Shown piece after piece: positions 32,913 to 42,212 of a stretch of DNA of 64,000 nucleotides. The DNA is taken from contig JASGGY010000008.1 in assembly GCA_047602575.1 (NCBI GenBank), positions 97,435-161,434 on the forward strand, written 5' to 3'. The position numbers and the translations under genes were made by a program. The DNA comes from UBA1366 sp047602575 (GTDB lineage: Bacteria > Bacillota > Clostridia > Oscillospirales > Ruminococcaceae). The first letter of the stretch is position 1, and the number at the start of each line of letters is the position of its first letter. Below the pieces are notes generated by a model that was not told the origin of the DNA, did not search any database, and was given only the letters and a program-made list of their open reading frames with translations.

Positions 32913-34022
32913 ATGTTTAAATTGGTTTGTGATAAGCAAGAGCTGAGCGAGGCTGTTCAGGGGGTTGGGAAAGCGGTGAGTGAGCGTTCGCCGATTACGG
33001 CGCTGGAGGGGATTCTGTTCCGGTTAAACGGGGCGACGCTGGAGCTGACTGGCTATGACCTTGAGATTGGCATCCGGACAAGCGTTTCGGTGCGCAGTGC
33101 GGACAAGGGACAGGTGGTCTGCGACGCGAAGCTGTTTACGGAGATCATCCGGAAGATGCCTGAGGGCGAGCTGTTGATTGAGGTTTCGGATAACTTACAG
33201 GTACGGATTTCCGGCGGCATGACCGAGTACCAGATCCCTGCGTGCGCGGCGGACGAGTACCCGGAGCTTCCGGTCACGGGTGAGGGCGAAAGCTTTGCGC
33301 TCCCGCAGGGCGTTTTGAAGTCCATGATCGGGGAGAGCCTGTTTGCGGTTTCTCAGAAAGATGACAAGCCCATTCTGCGCGGCGAGCTGTTTGAGATTGA
33401 TAACGGCGTGATGAATCTGGTCGCGCTTGACGGGCACCGGCTTGCAGTGCGGACGGAATCGGTGAAAAACGACGGCGGGCTGAAATTCGTCGTGCCGGCG
33501 AAATCGCTCTCCGAGGTCGCTCGCTTATTGAAAGACGACGACGCGGCAGGCTGCACAATCCACGCTTCCAAGAAGCACATTATCTTTGAATTCAAGGGCT
33601 ATTTTGTTTATTCCCGACTGCTCGAGGGCGAATTCCATCCCTACCGCTCCGCGATTCCGAAGGGCGGCAGCACGGAGGTTGTGGTTTCAACCAAGGACTT
33701 CATCAGCTGTCTGGACCGCGCATCCTTGCTGATCAACGAAAAAATCAGCTCGCCGGTGAAGTGCGTGTTCGGCGATGGAAAAATCAACGTCAGCTGTTCC
33801 ACCATGTTCGGCGCGGTCAACGACGACGTTTATGCCGACATCACCGGACCGGTCATTAAAATCGGCTTCAAATGCAAATATCTGCTCGACGCGCTCAAAG
33901 CCGTAAAATCCGACAAGGTGCGGCTCTCGCTCGACGGCAGCTGGCTGCCGATGAAGATTCTCCCCGTCAAGGGCGATGCGTTTTTATACCTCGTTCTGCC
34001 GGTAAAAATCAAAGCGGATTAA
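32913..34022 (+). CDS. dnaN: DNA polymerase III beta sliding clamp
   Basis: Replicative clamp, about 369 residues, three repeated clamp domains. N-terminus MFKLVCDKQELSEAVQGVGKA and C-terminus FLYLVLPVKI are typical; LVALDGHRLAVR is conserved. The second ATG (32913) is chosen because GGAG is eight bases before it, whereas the first is only two bases away. It follows the origin, in the usual place. Confidence 0.97.
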   Translation: MFKLVCDKQELSEAVQGVGKAVSERSPITALEGILFRLNGATLELTGYDLEIGIRTSVSVRSADKGQVVCDAKLFTEIIRKMPEGELLIEVSDNLQVRISGGMTEYQIPACAADEYPELPVTGEGESFALPQGVLKSMIGESLFAVSQKDDKPILRGELFEIDNGVMNLVALDGHRLAVRTESVKNDGGLKFVVPAKSLSEVARLLKDDDAAGCTIHASKKHIIFEFKGYFVYSRLLEGEFHPYRSAIPKGGSTEVVVSTKDFISCLDRASLLINEKISSPVKCVFGDGKINVSCSTMFGAVNDDVYADITGPVIKIGFKCKYLLDALKAVKSDKVRLSLDGSWLPMKILPVKGDAFLYLVLPVKIKAD

Positions 34023-34045
34023 CTTTTTTACAAAAAGGATACAAT

Positions 34046-34273
34046 ATGAAAACAATTGAAGTTGCCATCCGAACAGAATTCATCAAGCTGGATTCTCTTT
34101 TGAAATTCGCGGGGGTCACGGACACCGGGGGTGCTGCCAAGGAGCTTGTGCTGATGGGGAAGGTGCGCTTTTGCGGCGAAATCTGCACCATGCGCGGGAA
34201 AAAAGTGCGCGCGGGGGATCGTGTTTCCGTGGACGGGCTTGATGCGGAGCTTCTCGTCAAGTCCGCCTTATGA
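34046..34273 (+). CDS. yaaA: S4-domain RNA-binding protein YaaA
   Basis: Small S4-like protein, 75 residues (MKTIEVAIRTEFIKLDSLLK...), which lies between dnaN and recF as in Bacillus. The S4 loop reads GGAAKELVLMGKVRFCGEICTMRGKKVRAGD. AAAGGA is seven bases before the ATG. Overlaps the recF start by four bases. Ribosome-related role inferred in relatives. Confidence 0.92.
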   Translation: MKTIEVAIRTEFIKLDSLLKFAGVTDTGGAAKELVLMGKVRFCGEICTMRGKKVRAGDRVSVDGLDAELLVKSAL

Positions 34274-35442
34274 AAATCCAATCGGTTCACATTGACGGCT
34301 TTCGCAACTTAAGCGGGATTGAATTTTCCGCGGGCGAGCGCCTGAATGTCATCTGGGGCGAAAACGCACAGGGTAAAACCAACCTGCTCGAAGCGCTCTG
34401 GCTCTGCACGGGCGCGCAGAGCTTCCGGCGAAACCGCGACTATGTGGGCATGGAGCGCGAAATCGCAGCGGTCACGATGCGGTTTTCCGACAGGCAGCGC
34501 ACGCAGGAAATTGTGCTGCGCATGGGAAAAACCGGCGGCAGGGACAGGCTTGTCACACTCAACGGGGTGAAAAAACGTACACCGTCGGGCTTGTTCGGCA
34601 GCTTCTCCTGCGTGGTGTTCACGCCGGAGGATCTTGAGCTTGCCAAGGGTTCTCCGGAGAGCCGGCGGGTGTTTCTGGATTTGTGCATCGCACAGATCAA
34701 GCTTTCCTACGCGCGGGTCACGGCGAAATACGAGGGGCTGCTCGCGCAGCGAAACGCATTGCTGAAAACCATTGCCGCGGGCGGCGCAAAAGCCGTCGAT
34801 CTTGAGGTCTGGGATGTGCAGCTTGCGCGTATGGGCGCTTATATCTCGGTGCTGCGCCACGCGTTTGTCAAAAAGCTCGGTTTGTTTGCCGGGCGGCTCT
34901 ACAGCGATTTGTCCGGCGGAAAGGAAGTCCTGACGCTTTCTTATCACTCCACGGTGTTTGAAACACTTGAGGGGCGCGGCGATTTTGCCGGTGAGCTGGC
35001 GCAGGAATATCTCGCGGCGCTGCGCAGCTCCCACAGCGAGGACATCCGGGCGGGCTTCACGTCGGCGGGCGTTCACCGCGACGATCTGGTTGCGGAACTG
35101 GGCGGCTTGTCCGTACGTGAATTCGGCTCGCAGGGGCAGAAACGTTCGGTGTCGCTGGTTTACAAACTCGCGCAGGCGTTCATCCTCCATGAGGAGAGCG
35201 GCGAAGCGCCGGTTTTGCTGCTCGACGATGTGTTAAGCGAGCTTGACCGCGCGCGGCAGGAGTTTGTCCTCTCGCGCATTACGCCGATGCAGGTGTTTTT
35301 AACCTGCTGCGAACGGAATTTCTCGCAGGTCTGCGGTCTGGGCGGGGCGACCGCGCAGGGCGAAACGGGGCTGATTGCGGGTGCAAGCTATTTTCTTATG
35401 CAAAACGGCAGAATTGTGGAAAAAACGACCAATGAATTGTGA
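34270..35442 (+). CDS. recF: recombination protein RecF
   Basis: SMC-like ATPase for RecA loading at gaps, 390 residues. P-loop is WGENAQGKTNLLEALWL; signature SQGQKRSVSL; Walker B PVLLLDDVLSELD. GSFSCVVFTPEDLELAKGSP is conserved. The ATG overlaps the yaaA stop (ATGA). Confidence 0.97.
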   Translation: MKIQSVHIDGFRNLSGIEFSAGERLNVIWGENAQGKTNLLEALWLCTGAQSFRRNRDYVGMEREIAAVTMRFSDRQRTQEIVLRMGKTGGRDRLVTLNGVKKRTPSGLFGSFSCVVFTPEDLELAKGSPESRRVFLDLCIAQIKLSYARVTAKYEGLLAQRNALLKTIAAGGAKAVDLEVWDVQLARMGAYISVLRHAFVKKLGLFAGRLYSDLSGGKEVLTLSYHSTVFETLEGRGDFAGELAQEYLAALRSSHSEDIRAGFTSAGVHRDDLVAELGGLSVREFGSQGQKRSVSLVYKLAQAFILHEESGEAPVLLLDDVLSELDRARQEFVLSRITPMQVFLTCCERNFSQVCGLGGATAQGETGLIAGASYFLMQNGRIVEKTTNEL

Positions 35443-35481
35443 TATAATTTAAGTCAGGGATTCGGAGGCAAGGAGAAGGCG

Positions 35482-35757
35482 ATGTATCTGCATCTGGGAA
35501 ACGAAACGCTGGTGCGCACAAAGGATCTGATCGGGATTTTCGATCTGGAAAATACGTCGGTTTCAAAAGCGACAAAGGGTTTTCTCGCGCAGGCGGACAA
35601 GCTCGGGCGCGTGGTGAACGTATCAATGGAGATGCCGAAAAGCTTTGTCGTCACACTTGACGAGGAGCTGACAGAGCGCGTTTATGTGACAAACATCGCG
35701 TGCAGGACGCTTTTTTTAAGAAGCAAGCGGCAGGCGGTGCAAAGCGCCGGTATTTGA
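35482..35757 (+). CDS. remB: DUF370/RemB-family protein
   Basis: 91-residue RemB (YaaB) relative: MYLHLGNETLVRTKDLIGIF and MPKSFVVTLDEELTERVYVTNI. Located between recF and gyrB as in Bacillus, where it affects matrix gene expression. GGAGGCAAGGAG lies upstream of the ATG; a small gap separates it from recF. Confidence 0.88.
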   Translation: MYLHLGNETLVRTKDLIGIFDLENTSVSKATKGFLAQADKLGRVVNVSMEMPKSFVVTLDEELTERVYVTNIACRTLFLRSKRQAVQSAGI

Positions 35758-35832
35758 TGCATGTAATTTTCAGCGATTGAAGCGAATTGAGATAGATTCC
35801 CCGCAAACAGTTTGAAGAAACGGAGATTGAAC

Positions 35833-37814
35833 ATGGAGATTGTGAAAGAAACTGTTACCGACGAAGCGCAGAGCTATGACCGCGAGGTGACGCAGATCGG
35901 GAAAGAGAACAGCTATGACGAAAATCAGATACAGGTTTTAGAGGGACTGGAGGCTGTCCGAAAGCGTCCGGGTATGTACATCGGCTCGACCGGACCGCGC
36001 GGGCTGCACCATCTGGTTTATGAGATTGTGGACAACTCCATCGACGAGGCGCTTGCAGGCTACTGTTCGCAGATTACCGTTGAGCTGCTCCCGGGGGAAA
36101 TCGTGCGCGTGGCGGATGACGGACGCGGCATTCCGACCGGCATTCACCCGACCGAGGGCGTGTCGGCGGCGACGGTGGTTTATACCGTTCTGCACGCGGG
36201 CGGAAAATTCGGCGGCGGCGGCTACAAGGTTTCCGGCGGGCTGCACGGCGTGGGCGCATCGGTCGTCAACGCGCTGTCCGAGTGGCTGGAAATCAACGTT
36301 CACGACGGCAAGCACGAGCATTACCAGCGGTTTGAGCGCGGCAGCTACGACACGCAGCTGAAAATTATCGGCGCGACCGCCCGCACCGGAACGACTGTCA
36401 CCTTCAAAGCCGATCCGCAGATTTTTGAAACCACCGCCTATGACGCGGAGGTTCTGCTAAGCGTCTGCGTGAGCAGGCGTTCCTCAACGCGGGGATTAAG
36501 ATTGTGTTCACCGATCTGCGCAACCCGGAGGATATTTTCACCGAGGAGCTGCATTATGAGGGTGGCATTCGTCAGTTTGTCGAGCATATTCACAAAAGCC
36601 GCGGGCTTGACCCGCTCGGCGAGCAGGTGATTTACATCAGTGCCGTTTCGGGCGACTCGTTTGCCGAAATCGCGCTGCAATACAACGACAGCTACAACGA
36701 GCTGATTTTGTCTTTCGCAAACAACATCCACACCACCGACGGCGGCAGCCACGAAACGGGCTTTAAAAACGCGCTGACAAAGGTGATCAACGAATACGGC
36801 AAGAAATTCAATCTTCTTAAGGACGGCGAAAAGCTCTTAGGCGACGACGTGCGCGAGGGGCTGACGGCGATTGTTTCAGTCAAGCTGACAAACTGCGAGT
36901 TTGAGGGACAGACAAAGGGACGCCTCGGCAACCCGGAGGTTCGCCCGATGGTCGAGGGCATGGTTGCCGAAAAGCTGATGAATTATCTCGAGGAAAACCC
37001 CGCCGCGGCGCGTGCGATTTTTGATAAGTCGATTCAGGCGCAAAAGGCACGCGAGGCGGCAAAGCGCGCGCGCGACTTAACACGCCGCAAATCCGCGCTC
37101 GAAAGCGCCTCCCTGCCCGGAAAGCTCGCCGACTGCTCCGACCGCGACCCCGCGTTCACCGAGCTTTACATCGTCGAGGGAGATTCCGCGGGCGGCTCGG
37201 CGAAAGAGGGCAGAGAGCGCAGATACCAGGCAATTCTGGCACTCTGGGGCAAGATGCTCAACGTCGAAAAGGCGCGCCTTGACAAGGTTTACGGCAACGA
37301 AAAGCTCATGCCCGTTGTCACCGCGCTTGGCACAAGCATCGGCGAGGACTTCGACATCACCCGCCTGCGCTACGGCAAGGTCATCATCATGGCGGATGCC
37401 GACGTGGACGGCTCGCACATCCGGACGCTGCTCTTAACGTTCTTCTTCCGCTTCATGCGCCAGCTGATTGAAACTGAGCATGTTTATATCGCACAGCCTC
37501 CCTTGTTCCGGGTGCAAAAGGGCAAGCAGGTGCGCTACGCGTTTTCCGATCCCGAGCGCGACCAATACATCGCGGAGCTCGGCGGCGAGTCCGGCAAGGT
37601 GGACGTGCAGCGCTACAAAGGTCTGGGCGAGATGGACCCCGAACAGCTCTGGGAAACCACCATGAACCCCGAAACCCGCACAATCCTCAAAATCACCATG
37701 GACGACGCCCTCAAAGCCGACGAAACCTTCACCATTCTCATGGGCGACAAAGTCCAGCCCCGCCGCGACTTCATCGAACGCAACGCCAAGTATGTGGGCA
37801 ATCTCGACGTTTGA
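35833..37814 (+). pseudogene. gyrB: DNA gyrase subunit B, interrupted by a single-base frameshift
   Basis: ATPase subunit of DNA gyrase. The N-terminal GHKL part is normal (LEAVRKRPGMYIGSTGPRGLHHLVYEIVDNSIDEA, VADDGRGIP, GGLHGVGASVVNALS). The frame breaks at about 36457-36460: after AYDAEVLL the frame runs into an unrelated tail, while shifting by one base restores KRLREQAFLNAGIKIVFTDL and continues through EGDSAGGS, TOPRIM and YKGLGEMDPEQLWETTMNP to the stop. One base is missing relative to the family (about 660 residues intact). Because gyrB is essential and sequence around the break is otherwise conserved, a sequencing or assembly error is the likeliest cause. The ATG at 35833 follows GGAG by seven bases. 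Confidence 0.9.
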
Positions 37815-37821
37815 TCAATGA

Positions 37822-37917
37822 TGGGGGTTTCACCCCCGCACCCCCTCGTCAGGGGACGCTGTCCCCCGACACCTCCTGCCAAAGGGGGCATGCCCCCTTT
37901 GGAAACCCGTTGTCGCA
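37822..37917 (+). repeat. modular hairpin repeat, copy 6
   Basis: GGGGGTTTCACCCCC, a GTCAGGGGACGCTGTCCCC hairpin, ACACCTCCTGC, CAAAGGGGGCATGCCCCCTTTG, GGAAACCCGTTGTC. Just after the gyrB stop. Confidence 0.85.
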
Positions 37918-38020
37918 TAGGGCTGGGTTGTGCGCGATAAGAATGTGCTTGCTTGCAACTTTGTTGTGCTAATTGGTTTGGGTTTGTGATATGGGAAAGT
38001 CAGTAGAAATTGGTGGGTTA

Positions 38021-38091
38021 ACTTCTGACCTCTGACTTCTGGCATCTAATTTCTGACCTCTGACCTCTGGCATCTGACTTCTAATCTCTAA
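38021..38091. repeat. degenerate heptamer tandem repeat
   Basis: About ten 7-base units (TTCTGAC, CTCTGAC, TTCTGGC, ATCTAAT and variants) between the hairpin repeat and the YcxB-like gene. Same unit as at 9-62 and 57555-57598. Confidence 0.75.
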
Positions 38092-38111
38092 ACAATAGGA
38101 AGGATTACAAT

Positions 38112-38945
38112 ATGGGAATGATTATGAAAAAAGAGGACGGCGGCGAGAACGGCGAGCTGGACGAGGAGATTGTGATTGGTTCGGAAGCGGATGTCAACGC
38201 GGAAATCGAAAAGATGCTGCGTTCCAACACGGGCAAGGCGGACATCAAGCTGGAGTTTGCCGCGGCGCAGGAGCAGGCGGACGAGGTGATTGTGCGCATT
38301 GACGGCTACGGGCTGGAGGAAAACGAGCAGGACATGGCGGTGCGGATGTTCCAGCGGATGGTGCTGTTCCGCAAATGTGTGCGCAACACGGTGCTGCTGG
38401 GCGTTGCGGGCGCGTTTCTGCTGATCGAAAATCTCACGTCATCGACGAGATCCGGTGCGTTGTGGCTGGCGTTTGCGCTGTGCATGGCGTTTATCGTTAT
38501 TGTTTGGTATAATCCGGTAAAAATCCGCAAGATTTATCTCAACGCGATGAAAGAAATTGCGGGCGACCGGTACAATTTTGCGTTGTATCCCGACCATCTT
38601 GTCATCAGCACGGTGCAGGCGGCGGGAAGCGTGGATAAATACAGCTTACTGCGGCGGCCGGACACGATGATCGCGCCAGAGGATGAAGATTTTGACGATG
38701 ATGAGGACGATTCCGACGAGGAAGCCGATCCCGACAGCATCATTCCGCGCAAGATTTATTTCGAGGACAAGAGCCTGAGGATTGTGGAAAACGCGGATAT
38801 TTTCCTGCTGTTATATAAGACCGATCTGATTTACATCCTGCCAAAGCGCGTGATGGATTCTTATACGGAAAAGAAGCTGTCCGAGGAATTTGAAGCAATT
38901 CTGGGCGATGAGTTTCAGATTGCGGATCTGACGGTCAGAGATTAG
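38112..38945 (+). CDS. YcxB-like membrane protein
   Basis: 277 residues, cytoplasmic N-terminus rich in Glu/Asp (1-80), two adjacent membrane spans (about 95-115 NTVLLGVAGAFLLIENL and 118-137 ALWLAFALCMAFIVIVWY), then a soluble domain with an acidic loop (EDEDFDDDEDDSDEEAD). The C-terminal SLRIVENADIFLLLYKTDLIYILPKRVM resembles the YcxB-like domain seen in many small Firmicute membrane proteins. The call is by motif only. It sits between gyrB and gyrA, an uncommon insertion, and shares their direction. AGGAAGG precedes the ATG. Confidence 0.6.
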   Translation: MGMIMKKEDGGENGELDEEIVIGSEADVNAEIEKMLRSNTGKADIKLEFAAAQEQADEVIVRIDGYGLEENEQDMAVRMFQRMVLFRKCVRNTVLLGVAGAFLLIENLTSSTRSGALWLAFALCMAFIVIVWYNPVKIRKIYLNAMKEIAGDRYNFALYPDHLVISTVQAAGSVDKYSLLRRPDTMIAPEDEDFDDDEDDSDEEADPDSIIPRKIYFEDKSLRIVENADIFLLLYKTDLIYILPKRVMDSYTEKKLSEEFEAILGDEFQIADLTVRD

Positions 38946-39004
38946 GGCGGAATACGGCTTTATCACATAGAAAATCATTGCCGGAAGGCGGATTGGAGAA
39001 CCAC

Positions 39005-41632
39005 GTGGCTAAAAAAAGAAATGACGATATCAGCATGGGAACTTTCATTCAGGATATGAACAAAGTGATCATGACGGATATCGAAAAAGAGATGAAAAAA
39101 TCGTTTCTGGAATACTCGATGTCCGTCATCGTGGCGCGTGCGCTGCCGGATGTGCGCGACGGATTAAAGCCCGTTCACAGGCGAATTTTATACACGCTGC
39201 ACGAAAACGGGCTGACACCGGACAAGGCTTACCGCAAATGCGCGGACACCGTGGGTTCGGTTCTGGGGCGGTATCATCCCCACGGCGACGCGTCGGTTTA
39301 TGACGCGCTGGTGCGCATGGCGCAGAGCTTTTCGCTGCGCTATCCGCTGGTGGACGGCCACGGTAACTTCGGTTCGGTGGACGGCGACCCGCCGGCGGCT
39401 TATCGTTACACCGAGGCAAAGATGTCGAAAATATCCGTTGATATGCTCACGGATATTAACAAGGAAACCGTGCCCTTTCAGTCGAACTATGACGACCGTT
39501 TAAAAGAGCCGGTTGTGCTGCCGAGCCGCTTCCCGAATCTGCTTGTCAACGGCTCAACGGGCATTGCCGTGGGCATGGCGACGAACATTCCGCCGCACAA
39601 TCTGGGAGAAGTCATTGACGCGATGAAGCTTCTGGCGGAAAATCCGGACGCGACGCTTGACGAGCTGCTGGAATGTATCAAGGGACCGGACTTCCCGACC
39701 GGCGGCATCATCATGGGGCGCGCCGGCATCCGTGCGGCTTACGCCACGGGGCGCGGAAAAATCACCCTGCGTTCCCACACCACCATCGAAGAAATCAAGG
39801 GCAGAAACTGTATCCTTGTTCACGAAATTCCCTACATGGTCAACAAGGCGAAGCTCATCGAGGCAATCGCGGCGCTGGTGAAGGAAAAACGCGTGGAGGG
39901 CATTCACGATCTGCGCGACGAGTCGGATCGGCGCGGTATGCGGATTGTGGTGGAGCTGAAAAAAGACGCGATTCCCGAGGTCGTGCGGAACAAATTGTTT
40001 TCATATACCCAGCTGCAGGACACCGTGGGTGTCATCATGCTGGCGCTAGTTAATGGCATTCCGCGGGTTCTGACACTCAAGGAAATGCTGCTGCACTATC
40101 TGGATTTTCAGGTGGATGTCATCACGCGGCGCACCGAGTTCGATCTGAAAAAAGCCCGCGAGCGTGCGCACATTCTCGCCGGACTGATCATCGCGCTGGA
40201 CTTTATCGACGAGGTTATCGCGATCATCCGCTCCTCGAAAGCCCCAGCCGAGGCAAAGGAACGCCTCATTGAGCGCTTCGGGCTGAGCGAAATCCAAGCC
40301 GACGCAATCGCGCAGATGCGCCTGATTCAATTAACCGGACTGGAGCGGCAGAAAATTCTTGACGAAATGGAAGCGCTCAAGCTGAAGATTTTAGACTTTG
40401 AGGACATTCTCGCCAACCGCAGCCGCGTGCTTGCAATCATTCTGGAGGAAGCCAGCGAAATCCAGCGTCGCTTCGGCGACGAGCGCAGAACCGACATTGA
40501 AAACGTCAGCGGCGAGGTGGACATCGAGGATCTCATCCCCGTTGAGGACTGCGTGGTGGCTTACACCAACAACGGCTACATCAAGCGGATGCCGGTTTCG
40601 GTTTATAAAGCGCAGAACCGCGGCGGCAGGGGCATCACCGGCATGAAGCAGCGCGAGGACGATTTTGTGGAGGAGATGTTCATCAGCTCCACCCACGATC
40701 ATGTGCTGTTTATCTCCAACAAGGGTCTGATGTACCGGATGAAGTGCTATGAAATTCCGGAGGGCTCGCGCGCGTCACGCGGGGTGAACGTGGTGAATAT
40801 GCTTGCCCTTGCCGAGGGAGAAAAGCTCGCCGCGATGATCAAGACAAGCGATTTCAACCCGGGAAAATACATTGTCATCCTCACCAAGCACGGAAAAATC
40901 AAGCGCACGCCGCTTGAAGCTTACCGCAACGTCCGCAAGAACGGGCTGATTGCCATCGGTCTGGACGAGGACGACGAAATCGCCGCGGTGCGCATGACCG
41001 GCGGCGACAACGAGCTGATTGCTGCGACAAGAAACGGCGCTGCGATCCGCTTCAACGAAGCCTGCGTGCGGGAAATGTCGCGTTCTGCCCACGGTGTGAA
41101 GGCGATCCGGCTGCGCGACGGCGACGAGGTTGTGTCGATGGCGCGGGTTCGTGCCGGTGCGGCGGTGCTGACGGTTTCCGACAAGGGACTCGGCAGACGC
41201 ACGGCGCTCGACGCTTACCGCGTGCAGAACCGCGGCGGCTACGGTATGCTCAACTATAAGGCTTCCGAGGAAAAGGGCTTTGTCTGCGGCATTAAGGTCA
41301 TTGACGAAAGCGACGATATCATCCTGATGTCCTCCGACGGAACGGTCATTCGCTTCCGCGTCGCGGATGTGCGGATTATGGGACGCTACGCGACGGGCGT
41401 GAAGCTAATGCGCGTTGGCGAGGGCGTGAAGGTCGTGACGTTCACCCGCGCCGAGCATGACGATTCCGCCGAACTTGCCGAGGTTGAGCAGCCCTCCGAG
41501 GAGGAGCTTGCACTGGCGGCGGCTGAAGAAAGCCGCGAGGTGCTTGCACCGGAAGAACCGGACGAAACCGACGAAGCCGAACTTGACGAAACCGACGCAG
41601 AAGTGGAAGAACCCGCCGACGAAAACGCTTAA
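39005..41632 (+). CDS. gyrA: DNA gyrase subunit A
   Basis: Breakage-reunion subunit, about 875 residues. N-terminal SFLEYSMSVIVARALPDVRDGLKPVHRRILY, catalytic Tyr in AAYRYTE, and C-terminal beta-pinwheel with the GyrA box (QNRGGRGITG). A long acidic tail (EEPDETDEAELDETDAEVEE) ends the protein. The quinolone pocket reads HPHGDASVYD, with Ala where E. coli has Ser83. GTG at 39005 is chosen: GGAG is six bases upstream; the longer TTG start has none. Confidence 0.96.
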   Translation: MAKKRNDDISMGTFIQDMNKVIMTDIEKEMKKSFLEYSMSVIVARALPDVRDGLKPVHRRILYTLHENGLTPDKAYRKCADTVGSVLGRYHPHGDASVYDALVRMAQSFSLRYPLVDGHGNFGSVDGDPPAAYRYTEAKMSKISVDMLTDINKETVPFQSNYDDRLKEPVVLPSRFPNLLVNGSTGIAVGMATNIPPHNLGEVIDAMKLLAENPDATLDELLECIKGPDFPTGGIIMGRAGIRAAYATGRGKITLRSHTTIEEIKGRNCILVHEIPYMVNKAKLIEAIAALVKEKRVEGIHDLRDESDRRGMRIVVELKKDAIPEVVRNKLFSYTQLQDTVGVIMLALVNGIPRVLTLKEMLLHYLDFQVDVITRRTEFDLKKARERAHILAGLIIALDFIDEVIAIIRSSKAPAEAKERLIERFGLSEIQADAIAQMRLIQLTGLERQKILDEMEALKLKILDFEDILANRSRVLAIILEEASEIQRRFGDERRTDIENVSGEVDIEDLIPVEDCVVAYTNNGYIKRMPVSVYKAQNRGGRGITGMKQREDDFVEEMFISSTHDHVLFISNKGLMYRMKCYEIPEGSRASRGVNVVNMLALAEGEKLAAMIKTSDFNPGKYIVILTKHGKIKRTPLEAYRNVRKNGLIAIGLDEDDEIAAVRMTGGDNELIAATRNGAAIRFNEACVREMSRSAHGVKAIRLRDGDEVVSMARVRAGAAVLTVSDKGLGRRTALDAYRVQNRGGYGMLNYKASEEKGFVCGIKVIDESDDIILMSSDGTVIRFRVADVRIMGRYATGVKLMRVGEGVKVVTFTRAEHDDSAELAEVEQPSEEELALAAAEESREVLAPEEPDETDEAELDETDAEVEEPADENA

Positions 41633-41678
41633 ATTTCGAAAATCATAAATTTTTTAACGAACGAAAGGGTTGAACAAC

Positions 41679-42155
41679 ATGGCAGTTTTGAAAAAAACCG
41701 TATCGCGCGAGGGCTATGAAAAGCTGGAAAAGGATCTAGAATATCTCATTACCGTTAAGCGCAGCGAGGTTGCGGAGAAGCTCAAGGAAGCGCGCAGCTT
41801 CGGCGACTTGTCCGAAAACGCCGAGTATGACGAGGCAAAGAACGAGCAGGGCATTCTTGAGGCGCGCATCAACGAGCTGGAAACCATCATCGCCAACGCC
41901 ATCGTGGTGGACGACGAGGCGATCACCACCCACGAGGTCGGCGTCGGTTCTATTATAAAGGTAAAGGACCTCGAATTCGGCGACATCGAAACCCTCCAGA
42001 TCGTCGGTTCGACCGAATCCGATCCGGACAAGGGAAAGATTTCCGACGAATCCCCCATCGGCACGGCGGCGCTGCGCAAAAAAGTCGGCGATGTTTTTGA
42101 AGTCGAAGCCCCCGACGGCGTGATCAAATTCGAGATTCTCGAAATCAGCAAATAG
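41679..42155 (+). CDS. greA: transcription elongation factor GreA
   Basis: GreA, 158 residues. The N-terminal coiled coil carries the tip acidic residues in ARSFGDLSENAEYDEAKNEQG, and the C-terminal domain has DSDPDKGKIS-like and SPIGTAALRKKVGD. It stimulates RNA cleavage by stalled RNA polymerase. AAAGGG stands nine bases before the ATG; lysS follows 57 bases on. Confidence 0.96.
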   Translation: MAVLKKTVSREGYEKLEKDLEYLITVKRSEVAEKLKEARSFGDLSENAEYDEAKNEQGILEARINELETIIANAIVVDDEAITTHEVGVGSIIKVKDLEFGDIETLQIVGSTESDPDKGKISDESPIGTAALRKKVGDVFEVEAPDGVIKFEILEISK

Positions 42156-42212
42156 GCTTTGCGCGCGGCGTTTGCCGGAGGAAACAGAAAATCCCGATAA
42201 GGAGTTCAGATC

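Noticed and set aside
32723..32920. Small plus-strand frame reading through the origin hairpin repeat (contains SKGGMPPLAGGVGGQRPL)
   Set aside because: The same peptide appears wherever the repeat is in that frame (also at 37613-37918 and similar at 58109-58291), so it is a translation of the repeat, not a gene.
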